Shown here: positions 32,647 through 44,108 of the stretch, one piece after another
How positions within the stretch are numbered: position 1 is the first letter of the stretch
How the letters are laid out: the number at the start of each line of letters is the position of its first letter
Assembly: GCA_024195585.1 (NCBI GenBank)
Contig: SWBL01000252.1
Location: forward strand, 1 to 64,000
Reading direction: 5' to 3'
DNA: 64,000 nt
Origin: Aureobasidium sp. EXF-3400
Taxonomy: Eukaryota > Ascomycota > Dothideomycetes > Dothideales > Saccotheciaceae
Position numbers and translations under genes: made by a program
Notes under the pieces: generated by a model
Databases searched by the model: none
Seen by the model: only the letters and a program-made list of their open reading frames with translations
What the model was told of the DNA's origin: nothing

Positions 32647-34215
32647 TTAGCGGCGGGGGTGGCCGCGGACACGGCGGTGCTCCTTGCCAATGTGGCGACG
32701 GGCATGGGCGTTGGCGGTCTCCACGGCAGTGGCGGTGACAGTAACATCAACCTCCTCGATCATCATCTCCATGACCTGGTTGCCTGAGGTGTAGTAAGAG
32801 GTGGCGACGATGTTGCCATTAGCATCAGTCTCGGCGTTAGCGAGCGAGGCAGGAGCAGTGACAGTCGAGGCGGACTCGGTCTGGATGTATGATGAGGCAG
32901 TGTTGGCGCGGAGGATGCCACCACCGTACTTGTCAGTAACGGAAGAGGTACCAGGAGTGTAGCTCAGAGTGGGGACAACAGCAGAGGAGGAGGCAGCCGA
33001 GGTGACCTGAGAAGAGGCCTTGGTTGAAGTGGCGGCAGCCTGGGTCTCATCACCAGCAAGGACGACAGGGTAGAGACTGGCGTAAGCAGGGCCAGACTGG
33101 ATGGGGACAGCGATAGGAAGACCATCACGGGGGCCAAGAGGGTTGTCGTCCTTGATAGCGTCAACAGTGTTGATAGTGCACTGCTGCTCCTGGGCCTCGG
33201 TCTGGATGTCGAAGAGAGGGCAGTCCTGGATCTGACCAGAGGCGTTGGTGCAAGTGTCAACGGCAGACTGAAGGAAGTCACTGCTGTCCCAACCCATCTG
33301 GAAGTCACCGTGGTATCCGTAACCAGTAGGATCACCCATAGAGAGGACGAACTGTCCGTCAACACCCTTGAAGGCGTAGGTGTTGAAGATGGTCTCGAAG
33401 AAGAGAGAGGGGAGCTTGGTGCCGAAGCCCTCAGGGCAGGAACCGCTCATGACCAAGTCGGGGAAGGCGACGTGCGATCTGTGGTCGTCAGAGTCGAGAT
33501 CCTTGCCGTTCCAGCATGAAGGGAACATGAGCTCGAGACGGATGCCGTCAAGGCAGTTGGCGTCAAGGTAATCCTTGTCAGGCAAGAAGTGACGGTAGAG
33601 GGATGCCTCAGGGGTGGCGGCATAGTTCAGGCAGTTGAAACCAAGAGCCTTCTGTGAAAGAGCACTCTGGGTCTTCTGCTCAGCAGTCCAGGAGGACTTG
33701 TCGTTATCAGGGATGGGGTAGGGGAAGCTACGAAGACGCTTGTCACCAGAGATCATCTGGAAGCCCTCGGGGAAGGCAGTGATCTTGCCGTTGGGGTTGG
33801 CAGCGTCATTGTAGAGAAGGTAGTAAGCAAGCATACCACCGACCTGCTCGACCATCTCGGCGGTGCCGTTGGCGTGGAGGAAGTAGAGAGGAGGGGTCCA
33901 GTAGGCAGACTTGTCCTGAGTAACGGCACACGAGGTGCAGTCAGAGTTGACGAGATCCTGAGGGGTGTTGTCAATGCCAAAGTCTGAGAGAAGGTTAGCA
34001 ATTGACAGGCCATCACATCATCAGTATCAAAACATACTGCTACCACCGTGAATAACGTGGACGTGGTCAGAGACCTTGCCAGGGTCCATGATGGGGTCGA
34101 GACGGCCGACACCAGAACGACCACGGCAAGGGAGACGCCAGAAAGCATCGGCGCTGCCGGCAAGCGACAGAGCGCTGACTGCCAGAGACAGCGCGGAGGC
34201 CTTGTTGTTCACCAT
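32647..34215 (-). CDS. secreted DUF1996 protein
   Basis: Two exons (34215-34038, 33983-32647; intron 54 bp), 504 residues. The signal peptide ends near SLAGSADA. The DUF1996 domain then starts in its characteristic way, FWRLPCRGRSGVGRLDPIM and KVSDHVHVIHGGSNF across the splice site, and continues with CTSCAVTQDKSAYWTPPLYF, FPEGFQMISG, NCLDGIRLELMFPSCWNG, HVAFPDLVMSGSCPEG and YGYHGDFQMGWD. Paired Cys and several His/Asp residues are as in the family, a secreted fungal domain of unknown activity. After about residue 330 comes a Ser/Thr/Ala-rich stalk, and the protein ends in an Arg/His-rich tail (ARRHIGKEHRRVRGHPRR) without GPI features. Strong C-ending codon use suggests good expression. No experimental function can be claimed. 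Confidence 0.88.
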
Positions 34216-35990
34216 ATTGAAGGTGATGTGGTTATCGATTGGATGAAGTAGGGTTGATCAAGCTTGACAAGACTGACTGCTTGGCCGGTCAATTGTCAGG
34301 TGAAGGTGGAAGAGAATACGCAAGCCACGAACGACTCGGATTGTTTTGCTGCTGCGACTAAGGAATGTGGGAAAACGAGTGTGAAGATGGTGCCAAGATT
34401 TGGGCTGCAGCGGATGCAGGTAGATAATGAATGATTTTTGACCGAAGGGAGGCCAGATGAAAAGAGTGACTGTAGATTGAAGCAGCAACAGAAACAACAG
34501 ACGAAAGTGAGGTGACCAAGGCGTGCAGGGGAGACAGAGGGGGATGGGTGTTTAAGGAAATGAAGCTGTTTCTAAAAGGGGCACGGTGCTCCAACACGCG
34601 CCGCCACAATTTAGAGCGTTTCATCTTGCTGTACCCCCGATGCGCTCTGCGGCATCTGCGTCCAGAACCGTGTTATTGCGCCTTGCCTTGAGTCGGGTCC
34701 TATCGATTGCGCGCTGTTCTGATTGTCATGATGCCTCACTTCAACACTGTCACTTGCCGTGGCCGTCCATCCGCCTGTCGGGAACGCAGATTGTGCTCTG
34801 CAACATGCTTCGATATCACGCACATCAAGTGCTCCTTGAGCGACTAACATCTCCGCGTCTTCTTGGGATGGATACCGATCTGCATGTCGGAAATGAGCCT
34901 TGTCAAACAGTCAAGCCAGTGGTTGTTGACGCTGCGAGGAAAGAGGTCACAACAGGTCTCAACTTTTTGGTTTCGCGGCAAGCCTCAAAGCTTAGCTTCA
35001 CAACGGCCGGACGGCGGCAGAAGGGGAGCAACAAAGCAGGCAGCCTCACACTCGCACAAAACTGCGTGTCATCCTGCATCCTTTTTCTTGTTGATGTGGG
35101 ATGTGATTGCAACGATTGAAACGTCTGCTAAACACAACGATCAACTCCTTCTTCCACAGCAACAGTACCCGTGACAAAGTCTTTTATGATTGCGGCGCCC
35201 CTTACTTTGCTCTCATTCTTTGACAGATGCACCTGACACTGCCGCGCATGAATCGACCATGCTGTGCCATGCATTGAAGCGCAATTTTGCAGTGACGAAG
35301 CCGTGGTTATTATTGCCAATACGTGGCAGCCACTGCGCCTTCAGGCAATTGACATTGCGGCACAGCGCGGCCCGCATCTATCTCTTTATAATTGTACTCC
35401 CATGCGTCGCAGTAACAATCGATATGATTGCGCACCGTTCTTCCAGAATTTCTACCGGTCTGGGACTGCCGCTGCATCCAGATGCAACCCCTTATGCAAC
35501 AGTCGAGCCAAGTCTGGATGTCGGGACCATTGTACGGGGAAATAGGTGGCGATCCCCATACAATCACAGAGGCAATGGCCTGCTCTTGGTCACCCCTCGA
35601 GCAGCTTGCCATTTTTATCCCCTGGATACGTCGATCGTTTCGTGTCAAAGCACTGGAAAAGACCCATCGACAGAAGATCTCTTGGTAAATGCTCTACCAT
35701 GACGTTTTTGTTGTCAAATCGAGGCTTCCCTTCGATGCAATCGATTTCCCATTCTCCCGTCCTGCTTTCAACTGGTAACGGGCGGTTCCCCTGGCGTTCA
35801 CTTGCACTGCCCCTACTAACAAACAACCCCGCTCATGAGTCGGTAGGGGCCTTAATCGCAACAAAAGGTTTCACAGTGACATGGCATCGGCACTTCAGTA
35901 TAGGGACGCATACGATTCAAGCCACAGGGTTTGACGTTTTGTAACATGTATTGCGAACTGCGTCGAACCAACATTAGCTTTCCTCCTCCC
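34216..35990. other. long intergenic region, no gene recognised
   Basis: 1.8 kb between the DUF1996 start and the P450 stop codon (both minus). ORFs up to 177 codons occur on both strands but show no domain, signal peptide or splice-linked conservation. The part near 34216-34560 is presumably the DUF1996 promoter. Confidence 0.5.
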
Positions 35991-37808
35991 TCATTCTCGG
36001 ACGCTGTACTTGACGTAAATCTTCTGTTTTGGCTTGACTGCCGAGTGACTGTTCAAGTCGCTCGGGGGCTGTTCTGTAATCTGCCTGCCATGTTCGTCCA
36101 CCAGCTTATCAAAGTCAAAATAAGCGAGGAAGAAGGCGAGAATGATGTTTTGCTCAAGTTTGGCAAAACGCATGCCGAGGCACAAATGTCTGCCTGCGCC
36201 CCATCCGAGATATGCAAATTTTGTCTTTTGGTCCTCTGCTCTGTCTGGTAGGTAGCGTGACGGATCCCATTTCTCAGGATTGGCATAAATCTCAGGGTTG
36301 AGATGTACATCGCCAATTGCGTATGCTCCAAAAGCTCCTGCTGGGATCTCGGCACCTTCTGATACCTTGACGGAGCTCTTTGACTGGTTCTGACGGAACA
36401 TGGAACCAACCAGATTCAAACGGATGCTGTCTCGTAAGCAGAGGTCGATCGAGGGCAACTCATTCTCCCACGCCTCGAGGGGCGCAGATGCTAGTCTTTC
36501 TGGGATCGACTTTGAGGTGTCCCCATCGTACTTCTCGGCCAGTGCCTTGACTTCCTCCCAGACTTTTCCACGCCAGTAAGGGTCGTTCGCAAGGTAGATG
36601 ATGACCCAAGCAGCATTGATGCCAGAGTTCAGCTGGCCTGCGTATAAAGCGCCTGACACGGAGTTATTGTTAGCATAAGCTCGCAGACTGAAATGGTGAG
36701 AAACCCGAGGCTTTGTCGGATGAGCACCTATCTCCGCCGGCCGTCCAAGACGATGTTTCACTGAGCAATACTTCGTATGGACTTCCTAGCCTGGCAGGAG
36801 ACAAGGCACCAGCACCAGCCGTAGTCTCTTCGACTTCCAATTCGACTCACCAAGAATAAATGTCAAGATCTCCTTAACGTCGTCGCCCTTGTCAATCATA
36901 AACTGCAGAGGGTCATCTTCTCTGCGACCGGTTTTGGCTCGATCCTCGATGATTTTCCTGAAGATCATGTATAGTTTGCCTCCATACCAGAGACGTCTGA
37001 GTTTTCCAGGAAAGGGGAACCAGGGGAGAATAATAAGCTTTGGCGAAGATGAAGCCTCTATTTGTTCAAACATGTCCAGTGTCTTGTCCAAGAGAGCGCG
37101 ATCATCAGCGATCTCGTTGCACGCGACCGTTCGCATGGTAAGTTGGTACACGATACCATAGATACTCTTGAAAGGATCGGTCATGCCTTTGGGGTCTTTA
37201 ACGAGGTCTTCCAATTGTGATCGTGTGTCTGAGATCAGAGCGTCCAGGCCTATGCTATTGTGAGCTCGTGTACGAGGTCATTTGGAGGTTCTCGATCTCA
37301 CTTTTTACAAAGTTCTCCTTCTTCAACATTGCAGTGATACGTTTGAAAAAGTGTTGGTCATTAATATCTTCTTGGTCGGAATCAACGGCCTTAGGCACTG
37401 TTGGAGCGCCGGCAAACAAAGCAGCATATCTGATCAGATCTCAGCAACCATGAACAATTCGAGCAGTCTTTCTGCCACATACCCTGAAGTGGCATCCAGG
37501 TGTCTGCTGTCCATGAAAGCCCGTCTAGCTTCATCTCCAGATACCCCTACAACCACACGATTGCCGACATGAAACGAGAAGTTGCCATTCGATGAAGTTT
37601 TCGCTGCTTCCCTAAAGAAATCCCATCGTCTCGTCCAGAAGCTTATAGGTCCAATTAGAGGCCAGTCGCTTTTGGTCAATGGCGGTGCACCTTCAGGAAG
37701 AGCTCGGTTGAGATAGAGGTAGGCGGCGAAGACGCCGAGCGCAAGCGAGACCACAGTCAGCCATGTCTGCGAGGTACCGAGACCCTGCAGCACTTCCGCC
37801 AATGCCAT
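35991..37808 (-). CDS. cytochrome P450 monooxygenase
   Basis: Four exons (37808-37483, 37429-37302, 37249-36851, 36652-35991) give 504 residues. An N-terminal membrane anchor (TWLTVVSLALGVFAAYLYL) and Pro-rich hinge (LPEGAPPLTKSDWPLIGP) are followed by an I-helix region (QLNSGINAAWVIIYLANDP). The K helix reads LRDSIR, that is DxxR where ExxR is standard. The haem loop is YLGWGAGRHLCLGMRFA with the Cys ligand. The protein should be ER-anchored and need a P450 reductase. The third intron is 198 bp against about 50 for the others. The substrate is unknown, and no neighbouring biosynthetic genes suggest a pathway. The Glu-to-Asp change in the K helix is conservative and may be a subfamily trait. 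Confidence 0.9.
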
Positions 37809-37879
37809 GATGTCGTCCTTCCGGAGGCGGAAAATGAGAAAGTATCAAGAGTCGAGGCGAGAAGGGCCCTCCCAAGACA

Positions 37880-37885
37880 TATATA
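37880..37885 (-). promoter_or_regulatory. TATA box of the P450 gene
   Basis: On the minus strand CTATATATG lies about 72 bp upstream of the P450 ATG (37808), a suitable distance for a fungal TATA element. Confidence 0.4.
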
Positions 37886-39255
37886 GGGAGCGGCCCCGCT
37901 GACACGCGCCATTGAGAATCACGCTATTATACGACCTACAGTTTAGTGATGTTGGAGCGTCATGGAGTCGTGGTCATCGTTCTCCAATCAGATGGTTGGG
38001 AAGCACAAGCGAGCTGCAGGTCAAACGCTAACCAAAACTACGGTTTAGGTACCCCTTCGCGTGTAGCTCTATGTAACTCTACGATGCCTTGATTTCTCTA
38101 GGATCTGAGTAAAAAGCCCGGAAGAGTATACCCAGGAGTACTTTTTGACACAGTCCTACAAACCTACACCAACATTCAGTGTTGTTGTGTAAAGTTGAAG
38201 TGCTGCTCGCGTTTGTGAGGACGTACTCGGAGTAGAAAGTTGGCTAGCGCTTGCCGGTCCTAACGCATGCCGCGCAGATCTCTTCTGATCCTTCGAAAGT
38301 CTAATTGCTGAGCAACACAACTATTTACGATATACGCCATGTGTAAGAGCCTGACTGGACTTTCAGCAGTATCTTGGCTCTTGGTATCTCTTGTTCTTGC
38401 ATCTCATAACTAAAATGGTTATACGAGATTGGCTGACGATGATCAAATTTGCTGCGATATCCAGATTGTGGGGTCACAGATGTAGCATTCTCTCGGCTCT
38501 CACTTCCACTCTGGTCCAAGGGGCTGTATGTTGTACAATAGCTCTCAAGTCTATGGCATTGTGGCTTTCGGCTATACATAACACAAATAGTGTGTGTCTC
38601 TCATTGCTCTCGGTACTCTATTTGTTGCTGATGTACACGAAGGTACAGTGACTAAAGCAAGCTCTTCATGGTATTCTCTCCTCCGAAAACCACGATGAAG
38701 GATTTTTGGCACACGCCATCCCACAACCAATTTTAATCTCAAAACATGATAAACTGAGTAGCTAGATATTCTCTGATAGGTAACATCACTGATATACATT
38801 CGTTATCACGCGCTCGCGGTCCTAATTCAAGTTTCGTTGGTAGCCGAGGGTGCGACCCTGTTTTGGCGCTGTGTGGATCTGGTGGAGCACCATAACGTCG
38901 AGATAACAGTAGTTCGATGCAGCCAACTCAACAGATTGTCAAAGCTGCCGAAAAACATTGTCATTAAAAAACCCGAAATGGAACTTCTTGCGAGAGCCGT
39001 TACCTTGAGTTAAGCGAATCTCAGTAACGACAGCACGCGAGCAGGTCACGTATTACTTCGCGTCGAGAGCACATGTCAAGAGAGCGCGACAAGAAATGTG
39101 TGCAGTGATAGGGTTGTTCATTGCTTAGTATAAATACAAAGACTCGTGCGAGTAGGTTCATAGGGTTCATTGCGAACTTTTATATTTTTCCGTGAACGTC
39201 ATCAATATCATGCCTGGTCTTTTTCCTTCGTAGCAGGGTGCATGTGTCCTGATTC
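37886..39255. other. intergenic, no gene recognised
   Basis: Upstream of the P450 gene; small ORFs only. Base composition is more A/T-rich than in the genic parts. Confidence 0.5.
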
Positions 39256-39582
39256 CTACTGCTTGTCACTCCTAGCCCCAAGACCTTCTTTTCCACCCTT
39301 GACCTCTTTGACTTCCTGGAAACCGGTGCTTCTGTCGCTGGCCTGCTGAGGGTCAGGCTGCTTTGCTGGGTGGTCATCGCCAGACTTGTTGGGGGCGGAG
39401 CCTTGAGTGGAGGCAGAGGATTTTGAGTCATGAGCCGGAGACTGAGTATGGCCTTTCTGCTGTGCGCCAGGAGGGATGTTTGGGGGCGGGGGTGCATCCT
39501 TCTGTAGGCGTGAGGTGGTACTCAAAGGACGCGTAGAGGCAATGCGGCTTGTTCGGATCAAGGAGGTGCGTAGAGACATCAT
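39256..39582 (-). CDS. small predicted mitochondrial protein
   Basis: Single exon, 108 residues from the ATG at 39582; the open frame reaches back to a TTG at 39633. The N-terminus is a strong presequence candidate: MMSLRTSLIRTSRIASTRPLS, Arg/Ser-rich without acids. The rest is Pro/Gln/Lys-rich and hydrophilic, with a C-terminal block HPAKQPDPQQASDRSTGFQE and VKGGKEGLG. That block looks like a motif I associate with a family of short fungal mitochondrial proteins of unknown function. No membrane segment. It is divergent from MRPL1 (577 bp apart), another mitochondrial gene. Confidence 0.65.
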   Translation of the reverse strand: MMSLRTSLIRTSRIASTRPLSTTSRLQKDAPPPPNIPPGAQQKGHTQSPAHDSKSSASTQGSAPNKSGDDHPAKQPDPQQASDRSTGFQEVKEVKGGKEGLGARSDKQ

Positions 39583-40159
39583 GGTGGCTGTATTCTTGTG
39601 ATGTTGTTCGGAGGATTGTAGGAAGGAGTGCAAATTGTTGGAAGTGAGGTCGACTTAAGGGTAGACTCGAGCAATCAAATCGAGTCTCTCATGATATCAT
39701 CATGATGGAGATCAGTCCGGCGGGAGAATGGTTAGTATCGAATCATACCAGATCTTCGCCTACCTTCTTCATGACGAGCTCGAGTAAAGGCCACTGCATG
39801 CGAAAACTGTCCTGCGCGTATCAGATGTTACAGCACTGGCTTCAGCTCAAGCAATGAGCTTTCCATGAATGCCATGCTAGTAGAATATCACATCAAAAAT
39901 AGGCGCGCTATCCTTCCCAATGATCCAAATCTGGATAAGGAAATAGCATCGAACGACTCGAATTCGCGACTATCAAGATGCAATGATTCTTGTGAATGGC
40001 TAGAGTGTGATTGTTGTCGTTGCGGTCGGAGGAGACGGTATTGGTCGGCAGCGGAAACAGCCGCGATGCCGCGATGAGTTCCAAAATCTTGGCATTAGTT
40101 GAGGGTCGAACATTTACTGGAGTGCTGGATATTGACATTTGATATCACATACAGTCGCC
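39583..40159. other. divergent promoter region of two mitochondrial genes
   Basis: 577 bp between the outward-facing small mitochondrial protein and MRPL1. No other gene seen. Confidence 0.45.
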
Positions 40160-41207
40160 ATGGCTTCCTCAAGGACCTGCTTGTCGCAACTGACACGAAC
40201 AACTCTATCACGACCAAACCTCTACGTTCCCTCAATCTCGATACAACAGCGTGGTGCTGCACAGAGTGCCAACGCCCAAAAGTACAAGCGCAAGGAATTG
40301 CCCACATCGCAGCGCAAGAAGAAGAGCAGGACTACCTTTATCAACCATGACTTGAAAGACGCCATCCAGTTCCCTCTGGTCGATGCCATGCGGTACGGGT
40401 CCCCACACTACACCCATTTCCTTCTTGGACTCAGACTGTGAGAGAGGCGCAAGCTGACAGCGTCCAGATACCTTCGCGCAACAGAAGTCGGTCGTGTGCC
40501 AACATCTTCCAAGTACGAACTCCACCTCCGCCTCAAATCTCTCAAGAACGGTCCCGTAGTCCGCAACCGCATCCGCCTCCCACATCCCGTAAAGACCGAC
40601 CTCCGCATCGCCGTCATCTGTGATCCCAACTCTTCTGCCGCCGCCGCTGCAAGAAAGGCTGGTGCAACCTTGGTTGGAGAGGAGGCCATTTTCGACGCCG
40701 TGAAGGAGGGCCGTATCGAGTTCGACCGCTGCCTCTGCCACCAGGACTCGCTCGCAAAGATGAACAAGGCAGCTTTGGGAAGAATCCTTGGTCCCCGAGG
40801 ATTGATGCCCAGCGCAAAGACCGGAACAGTCGTCAAGGATGTTGCGGCAAGTGTGCAGGACATGGTTGGTGCAAGCGAGTACAGAGAACGTCTGGGTGTC
40901 ATCAGAATGGCTATTGGACAGTTGGGCATGACACCTGAGGAGTTGTCGAGGAATATCAGAAGCTTCATCGAGAACGTTAAGAAGGACATGGCTGGTATGA
41001 GCGACAGAATCGCAAAGGATATTCATGAGGTGGTAAGTGAAGATGCTTCTTAAGTTCTTTTCCTTGTGGATGGAACCGTACGTTGCAAGGATGGTGGCTA
41101 ACAAATTACAGGTCCTCTCATCAACCAACGGACCTGGTCTCAGTTTGAACGGCGACCTCAGAGGCCCTGACTCGATACCTACAAAGGACCTCGCAACTGC
41201 CATGTAA
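40160..41207 (+). CDS. MRPL1: mitochondrial ribosomal protein uL1m
   Basis: Large-subunit mitoribosomal protein of the L1 stalk. Three exons (40160-40392, 40468-41032, 41112-41207; introns 75 and 79 bp) give 297 residues. The N-terminus is a presequence (MASSRTCLSQLTRTTLSRPN). The L1 fold shows YELHLRLKSLKNGPVVRNRIRLPHPV, RIAVICDPNS, GATLVGEEAIFDAVKEGRIEFDRCL, LGRILGPRGLMPSAKTGTVV and a final block IRSFIENVKKDM. The GPRGLMPxxKxGT signature is diagnostic for uL1. Both introns are somewhat longer than the window average, and their joins (AMRYLRATEVG and EVVLSSTNGPG) are conserved-looking. Confidence 0.95.
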
Positions 41208-41756
41208 CAAAAGCAAGCAGGTAAAGCATTGTACATATACCCGACTTTTCATGTGCTCTTCTTCTTTTTGTACTACTCTGTATCACCATTTCAATATTCA
41301 TGACCAGATTGAAGATGCCATCTCGTCACGAAAGATTTTCCCTCCAGTCTCGTAGCTAGTCAATCGCGCTGTTCACATGTGAGTCGCGTTCAACTTTGGC
41401 AGGTGCAAAGTGTAATTCGACCCACTAGAGGCCTTCCTTTCGAGCCTGCCCTGCTCACTCACTGAACCACGCTACCACTGCAAGCTCATCCGCCGAGTCA
41501 TCACTCTACTCTGATCCACATTCGACCAGTGATAGTGTGAGCCTCTCTTTCACCTCCCAACTCCGAAACCTGACCAGCCATACCAGCATGACAATATCGT
41601 AGCCTCTAGTAGCGCTGGTCATGCACTTTGTGTTGTTGACTTCCAGCACTCTCTACTTCATCACAACGCACAGCTAAAGCACATCACAAGATGCCACTGC
41701 TGAAGATCATACCCTAATCTCTTTCTCCACAGACATTATTCTTCAACCGAATCGCC
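41208..41756. other. intergenic
   Basis: 3' flank of MRPL1 and promoter of the bromodomain-like gene; nothing recognised. Confidence 0.5.
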
Positions 41757-42889
41757 ATGGGTCACAAAACCCTACTTCCAGCCAAGAGTCTCTATCCTCG
41801 GTCCATGATGCGCCCTGAAGAAGTCTCAAACATTGTCACTTTTTCTTCTGAGCAGAAGGTCACATACACTCAAATTCTGACGAATCAGTGGGAGGAGCTA
41901 GAGCATAGTCTATACGGGAGTGAGACTAGCAACATCACGATAAAAAAGATCGAGGCAACTTCACGGAGCATAAGGAAATCAGCCAATCTCCCAGAACCAG
42001 AAGTGAAAGCCATGTCACAGCTGACACAAAGTGTTCTCATAGTGAGATCGACTTTCCGTCGACGTATGATCCTCCAGGTAGCTGACGGGGAACATAGACC
42101 AAAACCTCGTATCCCGAGTATGGAAACCACGAGATCTCCAATCGAAAGCGCGCTCGTAGAGCCGAGCTTGATGTCAAGTCCGCCACTCCCCAATGTTCCA
42201 CGAAACGCGCGAAGACAACCATAGCCGACACACCTGTCGAAAATTTCCGTAAGATCGAACGTCTTTGTACCTACGACCACGTCTTGGTCGTCTGGTCCCA
42301 ACCAATGACACAGAAGCAGCAAGACTTCCTCAGATATCAGATGAAAGATATGATGAAACAGAAGTCTGTCACGGATCTTAACATCTTTTGGAATGAGGCC
42401 TCCGACTCCAATAGAATCAAGAAGCCTATGCAACTTTCCACCATCAAAACCATCCTGGAAGCTGGTAGATACTCATCGGTTACGGATTTGTGTACCGACT
42501 TCAAGATGATGATCACGAATGTGCATCTAGTTTGCGGTGAGACTGGCCTTACGTCGACCGCTGCGCGAAGGCTCTTTCGCAGCTTTTGTGAACGTATGAA
42601 AGATTGTCCGACTGGATTGGACGGCAGATCAGCCGTCGACCTTGGCAAGAAAGCCATAAAGCGCTTGGAATCTCAAATGACAGATGTCACAACTAAGGTC
42701 ACGACTCCAACGTCAGAAGAGATCGAAGTCATCGATATTGCCTCAGACACAGACGAGCTTGAAGAGACCACGTTTCAAATTGACACAGCCAGCTTCAGAA
42801 ACAACTTTACTTTCCGCGATGATACACCTGATTACGAGTCTGAAGATGATGTTTCTGATGCCGAGGTCGATGTCCAGTCCTTGACGTAG
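41757..42889 (+). CDS. degenerate bromodomain-like protein, ends at in-frame TAG
   Basis: Two exons (41757-42041, 42098-42889; intron 56 bp, donor GTGAGATCG, branch GCTGAC) give 358 residues. After an unremarkable N-terminus a basic nuclear signal appears (NRKRARRAELD, STKRAKTT). A diverged bromodomain lies at about 173-268: LRYQMKDMMKQ, KKPMQLSTIKTILEAGRYSSV, DLCTDFKMMITNVHLVCGE and ARRLFRSFCERMK. The Asn that normally binds acetyl-lysine (TFNG in relatives) is replaced by Cys (LVCG), so histone-acetyl reading is doubtful. An acidic tail ends at TAG (42887-42889). The same frame remains open beyond the TAG for 204 more codons of coiled coil, so the gene is probably one longer protein cut by a nonsense codon, or the stop is a base error. 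Confidence 0.72.
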
Positions 42890-43504
42890 GATGGATCGGC
42901 TTCTGTAACGAGAATCGCGAAGACGCCCGAGCCTGATGATCTCGATGACGAAACAAGACAGCTCCAAAAGGAAATCGAAGAACGCCAACAGAAGCTCGCC
43001 AATATGGCGGAAAAGAAGAAACTTCTAGCAGAGATCAGAGACCTGGATGCTGAGAAAGCAGAGCTTGACGACAAGATACCCGCGCTGGAGAAGCAGCTTG
43101 AGAAGATTAGCTCAAAGGTTCAAGATTGCCACGACAAGATTGACATGTTCTGTGATGATAGCAGAACAGCCATTCAAGCCCATAAGTGGCACAGACAAGA
43201 AATAGTGAGGCTGCATCAAGAAAGCGAGAGACTTCAACAGGAAAGCGAGAGGTTGCGTCAAGAGAGTGAAAGATGCCTACAGAGAAGTGAGACATACCGT
43301 CGAGAGAATGAGGCATTCCGTCTGCTGTTGATTGAGTGCCCCAAAAAGCTTAAGGCACTTCGATCAGAAAAAAAGCAGGCCAAGGAGCAAAGCCGCCAGA
43401 TCTTGCAGAATGAAGATCAACTCAAAGAAAGACGTGATCAGCTCGAGGACCAGAGAGCCATAGCCAAAAAGAAACTTGACGCACTGAGCAACGGCAACAC
43501 TTGA
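42890..43504 (+). pseudogene. coiled-coil continuation of the bromodomain-like gene beyond the TAG
   Basis: Directly after the TAG at 42887 the frame continues without another stop to TGA (43502-43504), encoding 204 residues that begin DGSASVTRIAKTPEPDDLD. Almost all of it is charged coiled coil: KKLLAEIRDLDAEKAELDDK, LEKQLEKISSKVQDC, then heptads ESERLQQ, ESERLRQ and ESERCLQ. No phase-0 intron with an acceptable donor removes the TAG. Bromodomain followed by coiled coil is a plausible intact architecture. If translation stops at the TAG this part is untranslated remnant; the lack of other lesions suggests a recent mutation, readthrough or sequencing error. Confidence 0.65.
43205..43285 (+). 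repeat. 21-bp coding repeat (heptad QESERLx)
   Basis: Three tandem 21-bp units (core GAAAGCGAGAG or GAGAGTGAAAG) encode consecutive heptads of the coiled coil. This is internal expansion by whole heptads. Confidence 0.7.
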
Positions 43505-44108
43505 TCAGAAGGAAGCCCACGACTATCCTGAAACAAAATGACAAAGCAGAGCATGAGAAAAAGGAACAAGACCAGAGGGAGAAAACTCGAGCAACAACAA
43601 GCATGAGGGATGCTTGACGAAAGACGAGTCGAGATTCACAGGCTATGATCGAAAACAGCGAGTAATACTCAAGCTCTCTTCGTCGTCCCATAAGAAGAGT
43701 TGATTAGAAGGATTTATGCGTCCTAATTCCTGCTACTTGTCCTTCAGTCTTTGAAACGCTACCGCGAAAGGATTTATCATGCCTTGCTGGGATTGATCGA
43801 ATGACAGGCGAGTGGCATACAAGGTGCGAAGATAGTTACAAGAGATGAGGTCAAGGTTTTGCGCACACAAAGCTTCTGAGAATGCTGGTTGCAGGGCAGA
43901 GTATATTAGCACTCTCTTATGCAAAGCACGGAGACCTTTTAGGCGAGAGTTCTTAGTGACCAGGATTTCTGTGATTGACTGCTGCTTCTGAAATGGAGTC
44001 TGCGCAGCTTCTTATTGCCTTTTAACCTTTGAGTGTCCTCTAATATGCCTCTTGAACAAGGAGCCTGATTCCTCATGTAATTCGTTAGTGTCCCTAAAGT
44101 CATGCTGC
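43505..44108. other. convergent 3' flanks
   Basis: Between the bromodomain-like gene (plus) and COG2 (minus). No gene recognised. Confidence 0.5.

Noticed and set aside
34586..35119. 177-codon plus-strand ORF in the DUF1996/P450 interval
   Set aside because: It starts at a non-ATG codon context and shows no domain or plausible exon partners.
35991..37808. Possible secondary-metabolite cluster around the P450
   Set aside because: No polyketide synthase, peptide synthetase, terpene cyclase or cluster regulator is nearby; the neighbours are housekeeping genes and a DUF1996 protein.
42840..42889. An intron removing the TAG in the bromodomain-like gene
   Set aside because: The frame after the TAG requires a phase-0 donor, and the available GT codons (GTTTCT, GTCGAT, GTCCAG) are poor or too close to the acceptor.
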